The position numbers were made by a program, and so were the translations under genes. From contig NZ_ANAH02000009.1 in the NCBI RefSeq assembly GCF_000335475.2, forward strand, positions 186,001 to 250,000: a stretch of DNA of 64,000 nt, given 5' to 3'. A model generated the notes under the pieces. That model saw only the letters and a list, made by a program, of their open reading frames with translations. It was not told where the DNA came from and did no database searches. This DNA comes from Cystobacter fuscus DSM 2262. GTDB lineage: Bacteria > Myxococcota > Myxococcia > Myxococcales > Myxococcaceae. Below, one piece after another: positions 37,436 to 45,552 of this stretch (positions within the stretch are counted from its first letter, which is position 1; every line of letters starts with the position of its first letter).

Positions 37436-39510
37436 AAGGTCGCCGTGGTGGAGACGTAGAAGGATCGCCCGTCGGCGGGGTTGTAGAGGACGGCGTTCGC
37501 CTCGAAGTTCCGGTACCACACGGACGAGGAGTAGCGGGCGTCGAGCAGGTTCTTCACCTGCACGGCCACCTGGAGCCAGGACGTCAGCTCGTAGGACAGG
37601 TCCAGGTTGAGCGTCAGGTAGTCGCCGTACTGGCCGAGGGTGTTCTCCTTGTCCAGGTAGTAGTCCCCCTGCGCGTACATCCACAGCGAGGTGCGCAGGG
37701 CGGGCAGGGGCCGGTAGTCCACGCCCGCCTTGGCGCTGAAGTCCGGCACGTGGTCCAGCTCCTTGCCCTTGCGCGCGGGGAAGGCCAGCCCCGGCTCCAC
37801 CTGCTCGGAGACGTGGCGGCTGAAGGCGCCCCACACCAGGAGCGGCTCCAGGGGCTGGAGGTTGAGCTCCACGTCGAAGCCCCGGCGCAGTGTCTGGCCC
37901 ACGTTCTCCGAGTCGCCCGAGTTGTCGAACCTGAGCTGGACCTCGTTGCTCGCGTACTGCCGCCAGTAGGACACGCGCCCGGTGAGCCAGGAGACGGGGT
38001 TGGTCTTGTAACCCACCTCCCAGCCGTCGTTGAGCGAGGGGGCCAGGGGCTCGGCCTGGGTCCGGTAGGCGCCGAGGCCCACCCCCGTCTGGAAGGTGCG
38101 GCCATAGTTGGCGTACAGGTTGTGGCCATACAGCGGCGTGAAGACGGCGCTCAGCTTGGGCTGCCAGATGGGGCCGGAGTCGTTGATGCCGTACTCCTTC
38201 CCCGAGAGCCGGTCGTGGAAGCGGCCCGCCAGACCGTCCACCCGCAGGCCGGCCACGAGCTTGAGCGTGTCCAGGGGCCAGGCTCGCGCCTGAAGGTAGG
38301 AGCCGAAGGAGTGGAAGCCGAAGTCGTGGTGGCGCACCGGGGCCCCGGTGCGCTCGCGCTCGCGGGTGCGGTAGCGCTGGTGGAGGTTGTCCTGGAACTG
38401 GTAGTCCACGCCCCACTCGGCGGAGAAGCCCTCGAGGCCCAGCTCATCGGTGCGCAGCGTGAGCACGGAGAGGGCGCCGTACTGCTTCTCGTTCTCGATG
38501 CGCTCCTGCTGGCTGGACTCGGTGCTCTGGCGCACCCAGCGGGTTCGCCGGAAGCCCTGCCCGTAGGCCTTGAGGGACCAGGAGAGGGACGAGGAGAAGT
38601 CGTGGTCGACGTGCAGGCTGGCGTGCAGGTTGCGCTGCGCGCCTCCGTCGCGGTTCGCGTAGTCCACCGAGGCGGTGGGGTCCAGGCGCACCTCGTCGAG
38701 CGTGAGGTAGCCGGGGGCCTGGGCCGCCAGGTTCATGCCCCGGAGGATGAGACCCACCCGCGAGCGCTCATCGAGTTCGAGGAACCACTTGCCGGAGGCG
38801 GCCAGCCGGTTCGTGTCCGAGTTCGCGCGGTAGCCGTTGCCGTGGCGGTACGCGGCGAAGTACGTCTGGGCCAGCCGCCCGTCGTCGAACCCCGCCAGGA
38901 CCTGGGGCTCCAGCGTGACGAAGCTGCCGCCCAGCAGGCGCACCTTGCGCTCGTTGCCGCCGCGCCGGGTGTGCACGTTGACGTTGCCGGCCACGTTGTT
39001 GAGGCCGTAGCGCGGATCGTTCGTTCCCTTGACCACCTCCATGCGCTCGATCTCCAGTGGGAAGACCGACTTGAGATCGCTCACACCGATGTGCAGGTTG
39101 CTGGGGATGCCGTCGATGAGCAGCCGGGTGTGGGCGGTCTCCCCCTGGGTGCTGAAGCCACGGAGGCCCAGCTCGGAGCCGACGACGCCCTGGTTGTAGG
39201 TGTCCACGTAGACGGCGGGAGCGCGTCGCAGCAGCTCCAGGGGCTCGTTGGCGTTCTCCTGCTCGAGCTGTTCCCGGCCGAGGATGTTGACGGAGGTGAG
39301 CACCTCGGCGCTGGAGAGCGGGCCCACGCCCCGACCCTGCACCTGGACGACCTCTCCCAGGGTGAGGGCCGTGTCCTCGCTGCCCTCGGGTGGCGGCTCC
39401 CGGGCGGGCGTGGAGGCGGGCGGCGGGGGCTGTGCCGGCTGGGCCGCGGCGAGCGCTGGCCGCGCCAACAGCAGCGTGGCCATGAGAGGGGAGGGGGTTC
39501 TTCGCTTCAC
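37432..39510 (-). CDS. TonB-dependent outer-membrane receptor
   Basis: 692 residues when started at the GTG at 39510, preceded by GAGGA; upstream in-frame sequence belongs to the repeat region. Signal peptide (LMATLLLARPALAAAQ), a Pro-rich spacer, then a plug domain (about 65-180: LLRRAPAVYVDTYNQG, LGLRGFSTQGETAHTRLLID, ERMEVVKGTNDPRYGLNNVAG) and a 22-stranded barrel ending in the aromatic YVSTTATF. Imports a siderophore or other large ligand using TonB energy. Its 5' flank is part of a repeat shared with the esterase locus at 57.5 kb, and a 170-base piece of its plug-coding region is duplicated in inverted orientation at 39845-40012. Confidence 0.92.
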   Translation of the reverse strand: MKRRTPSPLMATLLLARPALAAAQPAQPPPPASTPAREPPPEGSEDTALTLGEVVQVQGRGVGPLSSAEVLTSVNILGREQLEQENANEPLELLRRAPAVYVDTYNQGVVGSELGLRGFSTQGETAHTRLLIDGIPSNLHIGVSDLKSVFPLEIERMEVVKGTNDPRYGLNNVAGNVNVHTRRGGNERKVRLLGGSFVTLEPQVLAGFDDGRLAQTYFAAYRHGNGYRANSDTNRLAASGKWFLELDERSRVGLILRGMNLAAQAPGYLTLDEVRLDPTASVDYANRDGGAQRNLHASLHVDHDFSSSLSWSLKAYGQGFRRTRWVRQSTESSQQERIENEKQYGALSVLTLRTDELGLEGFSAEWGVDYQFQDNLHQRYRTRERERTGAPVRHHDFGFHSFGSYLQARAWPLDTLKLVAGLRVDGLAGRFHDRLSGKEYGINDSGPIWQPKLSAVFTPLYGHNLYANYGRTFQTGVGLGAYRTQAEPLAPSLNDGWEVGYKTNPVSWLTGRVSYWRQYASNEVQLRFDNSGDSENVGQTLRRGFDVELNLQPLEPLLVWGAFSRHVSEQVEPGLAFPARKGKELDHVPDFSAKAGVDYRPLPALRTSLWMYAQGDYYLDKENTLGQYGDYLTLNLDLSYELTSWLQVAVQVKNLLDARYSSSVWYRNFEANAVLYNPADGRSFYVSTTATF

Positions 39511-39547
39511 AGGTGTCCTCGCGCGCCCTGACTGGCGCGCGCGGACC

Positions 39548-39844
39548 CTAGGTCGGCGGATTTCTTCAATGCAATTACTTTTGTAGCCGGGTTGCATCTA
39601 CCCGGAGGCGGTGCGGCCCTGGCGGCTCATCGCTGGCAGTAGCTCGGCATGGTGCTCGGCAGTCCGCCCGCGTAGGGAGACGGGACGGTGCCGAAGGGGT
39701 GGGCCTGGAGGAACTGCCAGACCGCCGCGCGCGCGTCCGTGGGGATGGAGTGCCCCCTGCCGTGGTTGCAAATCATGGCGAACTGGGACTTGGACTTCAG
39801 GTCGTTGTAGTAGTTCTGGCTCACCGTCTGGAAGTTGATGACGA
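39548..39844. repeat. left copy of a 297-bp direct repeat flanking the RiPP island
   Basis: Colinear with 57505-57801 at a constant offset of 17957 and in the same orientation. The first 50 bases differ at about seven or eight positions; the remaining ~245 are almost identical. It contains the 3' end of the esterase gene and its downstream flank. The copies frame the whole RiPP cluster. Confidence 0.9.
39627..39844 (-). pseudogene. 3' fragment of the PHB-depolymerase-like esterase gene
   Basis: Encodes SQNYYNDLKSKSQFAMICNH through GLPSTMPSYCQR and the stop, identical in protein to the last 70 or so residues of the intact gene at 57584-58492. The 5' three quarters is absent; the fragment joins abruptly to TonB-receptor sequence at 39845. 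Confidence 0.9.
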
Positions 39845-40012
39845 GTCGGCTCCGAGCTGGGCCTCCGCGGCTTCAGCACCCAGGGGGAGACCGCCACACC
39901 CGGCTGCTCATCGACGGCATCGCCAGCAACCTGCACATCGGTGTGAGCGATCTCAAGTCGGTCTTCCCGCTGGAGATCGAGCGCATGGAGGTGGTCAAGG
40001 GAACGAACGCTC
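39845..40012 (+). pseudogene. inverted fragment of a TonB receptor plug domain
   Basis: The plus strand encodes (with one frameshift) ELGLRGFSTQG, then RLLIDGIASNLHIGVSDLKS and EIERMEVVKGTN, almost identical to the plug of the receptor gene on the minus strand, so this is an inverted duplicate of about 39010-39180. A missing base near 39892 breaks the frame. Together with the esterase piece it marks a mosaic junction at the left edge of the island. Confidence 0.85.
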
Positions 40013-40095
40013 CGTCGCAATTATGCAAGCACAACAGAATGGACAATCCAGTGAACGCGTACACCCAGTGTCCACTGCGCAAGTTACTCTTGCGC

Positions 40096-40125
40096 TTGAC
40101 CATCTAGATTCACTTACGGTATAAG
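40096..40125 (+). promoter_or_regulatory. sigma-70-like promoter of the precursor peptide gene
   Basis: TTGACC (40096-40101), an 18-base spacer and TATAAG (40120-40125), 57 bases before the precursor ATG. One of the best vegetative-type promoters visible in the window. Confidence 0.65.
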
Positions 40126-40181
40126 TTGAAGCTCTCGCTACCTAAGCGGGAGTTACCACGCTGCACAACAAAGGACACCCA

Positions 40182-40331
40182 ATGGACAACGAGAAGAAAG
40201 TCGCGGAGAGCGCGATTGAACTCCCGAAGTCTGACGAGAAGAAGGCGGAGAAGAGCCTGTTCCGCATCAAGACCGTGAAGACTGGCATCAAGGCCGCTAT
40301 GCAGGGTTGCACCGACGGTCCAGGCCCCTGA
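40182..40331 (+). CDS. RiPP precursor peptide (49 residues)
   Basis: ATG at 40182 with AAAGGA eight bases upstream; stop TGA at 40329-40331. The N-terminal part (1-28, MDNEKKVAESAIELPKSDEK...) is Lys/Glu-rich and helix-prone, as expected of a leader. The C-terminus (VKTGIKAAMQGCTDGPGP) carries the only Cys (C43), next to T44, with T31 and T34 before it: the candidate core for azol(in)e formation and hydroxylation by the downstream enzymes. No Gly-Gly protease site is present. It has its own promoter and terminator, so it can be made in excess over the enzymes. The peptide assignment rests on position, leader/core layout and the YcaO operon; no known precursor family is recognised. Confidence 0.8.
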   Translation: MDNEKKVAESAIELPKSDEKKAEKSLFRIKTVKTGIKAAMQGCTDGPGP

Positions 40332-40586
40332 GTTCGCCGGTTTATGTATTGCAGCATCCCATGAACAGGTGTTGGGTCAAGCCGACCGACCACCACATGC
40401 AGCGCCACTCGTAGGTAGCTAAGCCAAGCGAAGTAATTCCGTTCAGCGGGCTGACTCCAGGGCTCGATTTCTCGGCCTCAACGGTTGTACCCCCTGGCCA
40501 AATTCAGTTCGGGTGGCGTAGTCGCAGGATGCAGGTGTCATTCGTGTGAAAGCATAGCCTGCCTGCTGGCTCCTGCTCAACACCTA
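40332..40586. other. spacer between precursor gene and terminator
   Basis: About 255 bases with no convincing gene; together with the terminator and leader, 329 bases separate the precursor stop and the first enzyme gene. Tiny ORFs (for example 40361-40414) lack ribosome-binding sites and core-like sequence. Confidence 0.4.
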
Positions 40587-40628
40587 CCAAGGTTCCATGT
40601 GATTAGGAGCACGGAACCTTGGTTTTTT
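40587..40628 (+). terminator. intrinsic terminator between precursor and enzyme genes
   Basis: Perfect 10-bp stem CCAAGGTTCC (40587-40596) with GGAACCTTGG (40613-40622), 16-base loop, then TTTTTT (40623-40628). Partial read-through from the precursor promoter would set enzyme levels below peptide levels, a common RiPP arrangement. Confidence 0.92.
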
Positions 40629-40660
40629 GTGCCCCCGACTCCCTAGGGAACTAGGACAAG

Positions 40661-41740
40661 ATGAAACTTCGGCTGGCTCCTGGGCTCGTTGCACTCAACA
40701 GTCCTCTAGGCTTCACCATCCTCAGCCCTCACCTCAATCGGCAGGTGGATGGTGGTCTGTTGGAAGAGCGCTCCTTCGTCACCCTGTTGGAGCAGTGTCG
40801 TGAGTGGATCGACCGGGGGCAGGTGAGTCGCCTGATCTGCGAGCGGATGAACGCAGATTCGGATGCCGCCGAGGCGACTATCGACGAACTCCTGGGCGCC
40901 GGCATGCTGGTCATGGATGCGGATGACCAAGCGGACGGCTTCCGCGCGCAAGAAGAATGGAGCCGGTACGGGTGGGATGAGCCATTTCGGTTCCACTGGA
41001 CCATCAACCACATCGAGCGGTTCAACTATCGGCAGGACGGACGCGCAGCCGACATCCAGATGATGGAGTCGTTTGTCAAAGCCGAGACCCCACCGCCCCA
41101 GTACAAGGAGTTCACAAACAAGCCGTTCATCGCGCTTGAGAGCAATGTCGACCTGGAGCACGGCTCGGTCGAGGATGCGTTCATTGGCCGGCAGGGCGCG
41201 CCGCGCGATTTGCCAATGACGCTGCGCGAGTTCTCGTGGTTGACCAAGCTTGCCTACGGACAAACCGCAGTGCGGCGGCTGTTCGTCACCGGTGAGCACG
41301 TCGCGAAGACCAGCCCGTCGGGTGGCAGCCGCCATCCCACGGAGGTGTATCCGCTCGTGATTGACGTCGAAGGCTTGGAGCCGGGCCTCTATCATTACAG
41401 CGTGAAACGGCACGGTCTTGAGCTGCTCGTCGCAGGTAACCATACGCGGTTCCTCCGGGAGCACATCATCTGCAGAGAGGACCGCCCGAACTTCCGGCCG
41501 CGCGTCGCGTTCGTCTATACGTCCATCTTCGCACGCAGCATGTTCCGCTATCGCGAGTCGTTCTCGTACCGCGTGATGCACCACGACATCGGGCATCTGA
41601 TGACGACGTTCTCACTGTTGCTGTCCTCGCTCTCCAGACCCGCTTACAGCGCCTACTCGTTTCACGATGAAGAGGTGCGCTCATTTCTTGAGCTCGACGG
41701 CTATTTCGAAGCGCCGATGGCCTATTCGCTGGCAGGGTGA
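40661..41740 (+). CDS. SagB/McbC-like FMN dehydrogenase 1
   Basis: 359 residues; AGGA before the ATG at 40661. The N-terminal 100 residues form a winged-helix-like domain (SRLICERMNADSDAAEATIDELLGAGMLVM). The C-terminal nitroreductase fold has the SagB-type FMN/active region SPSGGSRHPTEVYPLVI, LEPGLYHYSVKRHGLELL and MFRYRESFSYRVMHHDIGHL. Members oxidise azolines to azoles on RiPP precursors. First enzyme gene after the terminator; SagB homologue 2 follows after three bases. Of the four homologues here this one best keeps the canonical PSxGxRHP motif together with the FRYRE..YR segment. Confidence 0.85.
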   Translation: MKLRLAPGLVALNSPLGFTILSPHLNRQVDGGLLEERSFVTLLEQCREWIDRGQVSRLICERMNADSDAAEATIDELLGAGMLVMDADDQADGFRAQEEWSRYGWDEPFRFHWTINHIERFNYRQDGRAADIQMMESFVKAETPPPQYKEFTNKPFIALESNVDLEHGSVEDAFIGRQGAPRDLPMTLREFSWLTKLAYGQTAVRRLFVTGEHVAKTSPSGGSRHPTEVYPLVIDVEGLEPGLYHYSVKRHGLELLVAGNHTRFLREHIICREDRPNFRPRVAFVYTSIFARSMFRYRESFSYRVMHHDIGHLMTTFSLLLSSLSRPAYSAYSFHDEEVRSFLELDGYFEAPMAYSLAG

Positions 41741-41743
41741 CCC

Positions 41744-42826
41744 ATGCTCTCGACGCTCAAGCTCAACCCACTTTTCCGGATCCGTTTCGACCGTGCCATT
41801 CATTGCGATCTGCTGCTTGAGGGCGAGACGGTTGAGTTCCCCAGCCCGCGCTTCCTCGAACTCCTCGCGGCGGTGCGCTCGACCTGCAGCCGCGAGCAGA
41901 CCTTGCGCTTGGCCCAGGAGAAGCTTGAGGTTTCGGAGCATGAGGCCGCGGATGTCATCGAGGATCTCATCACCCACCATGTCCTCGTCTCCGGCGATGA
42001 GGAGCGGCCCGAGTTGCCCGCAGTGAAGCACTGGGTGGACCGTAACTGGCTCGATGGTCTCATCCTCCACCTCCGGTCCAAGGACTTGAAGTATGAGGAC
42101 GACGGCGCCGCTGACCCGCGACAGACGAACGATCAGACCTTCCGGTCGCTGATGGAGGCCGAGAAGCTCCCCCCATTCTGGAAGGAGTACCCCGACGCTC
42201 AACGCATTCAGCTCCCTCCGCCCGCGCCATTCCCGCGAAATGAGCATCTCGCCGACGTGCTTCTGCGGCGACGCTCCAACCGCCCGTACAAGGTGAGGCG
42301 CATCTCGCTCGATGTGCTGAGCCGGATGCTCACCACCGCGAACCTTGAGACGGTCGCGCTACGGGAGCGCGCCGAGCGCGAGGTGGAGTCGAACCCGGGA
42401 ACGATGCTACTCAACTCTGCGTTCTCGGCGCTCGAGACGTACGTGGCGGTCTACGATGTCGTGGGCTTGGCGCCGGGCCTCTATCACTACTCCCCGCGTG
42501 ACCGCTCGCTCGTGCTCGTGAAGGAGGGGTCGGTGCGCCAGGACGTCCAGAAGGTGTGCATCGGCCAGGCGCTTTCCGCTGCGGGGGCCTGCTCGTTCCT
42601 GATCTCGGCGGCATGGAAGCGATACATGTACCGATACCGCCACCCGCGAGCATACCGGAACCTGATGGTCAACGTGGCGGAACTCGCGCAGAAGTACTTG
42701 GTGCTGGCCACCGCGATGGACCTGCACACCTTCCTCACCCCGAACCTCTTGAACGACGAGGCCGACCGGCTGGTCGGTGTGAACGGCTATGACGAGGGCA
42801 TCCTCTATGTCGTCACTGCCGGATGA
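41744..42826 (+). CDS. SagB/McbC-like protein 2, divergent
   Basis: 360 residues with the same two-part layout as homologue 1: a winged-helix-like N-terminus (LEVSEHEAADVIEDLITHHVLV), then a nitroreductase fold (LLRRRSNRPYKVRRISLDVLSRML, GLAPGLYHYSPRDRSLVLV, WKRYMYRYRHPRAYRNLMVNVAEL). The canonical PSxGxRHP segment is replaced by NPGTMLLNSAFSALETY, so part of the expected FMN/substrate pocket is altered. It may be a structural partner of homologue 1 or have changed chemistry. Overlaps the next gene by 20 bases. Confidence 0.8.
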   Translation: MLSTLKLNPLFRIRFDRAIHCDLLLEGETVEFPSPRFLELLAAVRSTCSREQTLRLAQEKLEVSEHEAADVIEDLITHHVLVSGDEERPELPAVKHWVDRNWLDGLILHLRSKDLKYEDDGAADPRQTNDQTFRSLMEAEKLPPFWKEYPDAQRIQLPPPAPFPRNEHLADVLLRRRSNRPYKVRRISLDVLSRMLTTANLETVALRERAEREVESNPGTMLLNSAFSALETYVAVYDVVGLAPGLYHYSPRDRSLVLVKEGSVRQDVQKVCIGQALSAAGACSFLISAAWKRYMYRYRHPRAYRNLMVNVAELAQKYLVLATAMDLHTFLTPNLLNDEADRLVGVNGYDEGILYVVTAG

Positions 42827-43559
42827 ACACGACCCTGTTGCGCCGCTCGCTGCCGGCAAGCGCTTCTACTTCTGGGCTTCGCTAGCGCACCACCGGGTCT
42901 CGAGCTTCGGCCATTTCCCGCACCCACCCACGCTGCCTGCCCGGACGTTGACGGCGGCCGCCTCTGCGCCCCCTCACACCCGAGAACAGCTCGGCGGGTC
43001 GTTGCTCTCCGCCCTGGAACGGCGCCGCTCGACGCGCACCTTCGGCAATACCCCGCTCGCCCAGCACGAGCTGATGACCCTGCTGTGGGCGACGTACGGC
43101 GGGCTTGAGTCTGGCCGTCGCACCGTTCCTTCGAGTGGCTCGGTCTATCCGCTGCGGCTCCGGGTGGTCGTCCGGGCCGTAGAGGGACTCGCACCGCAGG
43201 TCTATGCCTTCGACCATCATAACGGCGAGCTGACTCCCGAGCCTGAGGTCCCGGCGCCGATGGAGCTTCAGACTTGGTATGTCACCCGCCATGTGAACTT
43301 CGATGGCTCGGCGGCGTTGGTGGTGATGATTGGAGACCTGTCTAGGATTGCCGCTGTCTATGGCGAGCGCGGCTACCGGTTCCTGCACCTTGAAGCGGGC
43401 CACGCGGGCCAGAACCTCTGCCTCGCCGCCTCACTCCTCGACGTACCGCACGTGGCCCTTGGCGGGTTCGACGACGACGTAGTCAATCGGGCCTTTCACC
43501 TCGAGGGGTCGGACAGCTTTGTCGTGTATAGCGTATTGCTCGGGTGCCACCAGGGCTGA
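42807..43559 (+). CDS. SagB/McbC-like FMN dehydrogenase 3, single-domain
   Basis: 250 residues from the ATG at 42807 (GAGGG upstream), lacking the N-terminal winged-helix part. Nitroreductase features: LERRRSTRTFGNTPLAQHEL, VPSSGSVYPLRLRVVVRAV, VYGERGYRFLHLEAGHAGQNLCLAASLL, the last being a strongly conserved SagB helix. It looks the most like a free-standing SagB oxidase. The stop codon overlaps the next start (TGATG). Confidence 0.85.
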   Translation: MSSLPDEHDPVAPLAAGKRFYFWASLAHHRVSSFGHFPHPPTLPARTLTAAASAPPHTREQLGGSLLSALERRRSTRTFGNTPLAQHELMTLLWATYGGLESGRRTVPSSGSVYPLRLRVVVRAVEGLAPQVYAFDHHNGELTPEPEVPAPMELQTWYVTRHVNFDGSAALVVMIGDLSRIAAVYGERGYRFLHLEAGHAGQNLCLAASLLDVPHVALGGFDDDVVNRAFHLEGSDSFVVYSVLLGCHQG

Positions 43560-44512
43560 TGATGAGCGAAGAACCGTGCCCTTTCTTGAGCCTAGTGTAT
43601 CTCGACGGGCGGTGGATCCTGACTAACCCGGCGATCGATCTCCACGCGGAGATTGAGCCTCCCGAGGAAGGCAGCTTGGACACTCTCGCGGGGCTCGCCT
43701 CCAGCCCGGAGCAACTCACGCGGGAAGAGGACATCGAGACCGCCAAGTCTTTTGGGCTTCTCCGCGCGCGCGGCTCCTGGCTGGAGTGGGCACGTTGGGC
43801 TCGGGAAGCCGGAGAGGGGCCTGCGTTCGACCTCGCGGCGTTCCAATCGCTGCGCGGAGTGGTCCAGTTCCTCGACTACTCCGAGAAGACGGTCTTCATG
43901 AACGATCGCTCGAGGATGGACGCGTACCTCCAGTGCGAGCAGCCTCCGCCAATAGCAAAAACCTATCCGAACGCGCCCCGGCTGCTGCTGCACCACCCAT
44001 CGCTAGGAGAGCCGTTCGACCGCGCGGGCAAGCTGGGGGTCCTGCTTTTCTGGTCCTTCGGGCGGCTTCGCCAGGCGACCTTCCTCGACGTCCTGACCAT
44101 GCAGTTCAAGCCGGTGCCATCGCTGGGCGCTCGACACCCGCTTGAGGCTTATGTGTGCGTGGCGGAGGGGGCATGCATCCCGGAGGGCACCTACCACTAT
44201 GATCCGATCGCTCACGCCCTGGAGCAGCTCGACACGAGAGCCGACGTGCCGTTCGAAGCCGGCCAAGTGTTGCTCACCGTCTCGGTGATCTTCGAGCGCT
44301 TCCAATGGCGCTACCGCGACAAATGGATCTACAAGGACCTCTTCCATGAGATCGGTCACGTCCAGGGCAACCTCCACCTCGTGGCCGATGAGTACAGTCT
44401 GAAGCTCGAACCGCGCGATGACCTCCACCTGATGCAGGACTCCGAGCGGCTTGTCGAAGAGCCCTACGCCTCCTTTCTCGTGCTGGGCCTTCAGGGAGAC
44501 CTCGGCGAATGA
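43559..44512 (+). CDS. SagB/McbC-like protein 4
   Basis: 317 residues. N-terminal winged-helix-like part (LTREEDIETAKSFGLLRARG), then a nitroreductase-like domain with VPSLGARHPLEAYVCVAEG, PEGTYHYDPIAHALEQL and FQWRYRDKWIYKDLFHEIGHV. The typical RRSxRxF segment is missing: it reads LLFWSFGRLRQATFLDVL. So different canonical parts are kept here than in homologue 2. Starts within the stop of gene 3 and ends in an ATGA overlap with the next gene. Confidence 0.75.
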   Translation: MMSEEPCPFLSLVYLDGRWILTNPAIDLHAEIEPPEEGSLDTLAGLASSPEQLTREEDIETAKSFGLLRARGSWLEWARWAREAGEGPAFDLAAFQSLRGVVQFLDYSEKTVFMNDRSRMDAYLQCEQPPPIAKTYPNAPRLLLHHPSLGEPFDRAGKLGVLLFWSFGRLRQATFLDVLTMQFKPVPSLGARHPLEAYVCVAEGACIPEGTYHYDPIAHALEQLDTRADVPFEAGQVLLTVSVIFERFQWRYRDKWIYKDLFHEIGHVQGNLHLVADEYSLKLEPRDDLHLMQDSERLVEEPYASFLVLGLQGDLGE

Positions 44513-45552
44513 GCACCCAGCGGTCCACTCTCATATGGCAGGAGATCTCAAGCCGATTCGAAGAGGGACGGTCTCTCACGGCAAGCCAGCTTGAGCACAT
44601 GGAGTTCCGGCTTCTCGCAGGAGGCACCCCCCTGGAACTCGCCCGAAGGTGGACGCACGCACTCGGGTTGGGAGACGAAGGTAAGCTCCTCCAGTTGCTA
44701 GGGCGCGACCGGGAGAGCGACGTGACATTAATTGCCGGGAAGCTCATCGGCTCCTCGCGGGTGCTGGCGCTGATTGCGCGCGACCATGCAGCATTCGAGG
44801 AAAGGGACCGATTTGCCGCCGCCGCGCGGCACCTGGCGAGCACACTCCTCAATGGGCCACTACTGGGCGACAGGCGTGAGGTCGAATTCTACCGTCTGCA
44901 AGATGTGTCGGGACGCAGCCGGGAGGCACTCGCGAGGGTGGAAATCCTGACCTACCCCTTCTCGTTCGAGGGCTGGGTGGATCCGCGCGAGCACGTCCTG
45001 CTCCACCGAAATCTGGTGCTGCTCGACATCGAGGCGCCGGATTGGGAAGACGCGTGCAGGGCCGAGGGCATCGTGCCCAATGCTGGAACCATCACACGTC
45101 AAATCATCCAGCTCCGATGCGTACTTGAGCTTGTTTCGGCGAACGGTCCGTTCTCCACCTTTCACTTTCCGGGTGAACGCCTCGGCCGGCGGTCTGGCAT
45201 CGAAGATGTTGAGCGCTTTCTCTGTGAATTGACCACATGGGTGCTGTTTGCCACGGCTCCCGAGGATGCAGGGGTAGACACCACGCTCTGGCGGTATGCT
45301 CTCCAGGTGTTCCTCCGACGTGGCGGCGCTGCCGGCCAGCTCTGGCGAGGTTGGGTGCGAGAGGTCTCCTCACGTGGGGGAGTCGCGATGGAGCCGGAAA
45401 GCCTCGCTCGTCAAGCCGTCATGGCCTTGTCAGAACTGTACGAGCCGTTCCTAAACTCGCCGTCCGGACAAGCGGATGGCCACGCGTGGCACCTCGCGGC
45501 TGCCGATAAGCTGCGGAGGCAACTTACCGAAGCCCACCGAGTGAACCCATGA
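44509..45552 (+). CDS. uncharacterised protein of the RiPP operon
   Basis: 347 residues, no signal peptide, ATGA overlaps at both ends, so it is translationally coupled with its neighbours and probably part of the pathway. Helix-rich N-terminal half (LTASQLEHMEFRLLAGGTPLELARRW); a central segment (YPFSFEGWVDPREHVLLHRNLVLLDIE) and a helical C-terminus. No motif I can assign. Candidates are a scaffold for the multi-enzyme complex or a new modifying enzyme; sequence alone does not decide. Confidence 0.7.
   Translation: MSTQRSTLIWQEISSRFEEGRSLTASQLEHMEFRLLAGGTPLELARRWTHALGLGDEGKLLQLLGRDRESDVTLIAGKLIGSSRVLALIARDHAAFEERDRFAAAARHLASTLLNGPLLGDRREVEFYRLQDVSGRSREALARVEILTYPFSFEGWVDPREHVLLHRNLVLLDIEAPDWEDACRAEGIVPNAGTITRQIIQLRCVLELVSANGPFSTFHFPGERLGRRSGIEDVERFLCELTTWVLFATAPEDAGVDTTLWRYALQVFLRRGGAAGQLWRGWVREVSSRGGVAMEPESLARQAVMALSELYEPFLNSPSGQADGHAWHLAAADKLRRQLTEAHRVNP

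Noticed and set aside
37750-39531. 593-codon plus frame over the TonB receptor gene
   Set aside because: Shadow of the receptor's codon bias.
40023-40124. 33-codon ORF ending LDHLDSLTV, considered as a second RiPP leader
   Set aside because: No ribosome-binding site, begins right at a rearrangement joint, overlaps the precursor promoter and has no core after it.
40361-40414. 17-codon ORF with one Cys between precursor and terminator
   Set aside because: Too short, no ribosome-binding site, no leader-like part.
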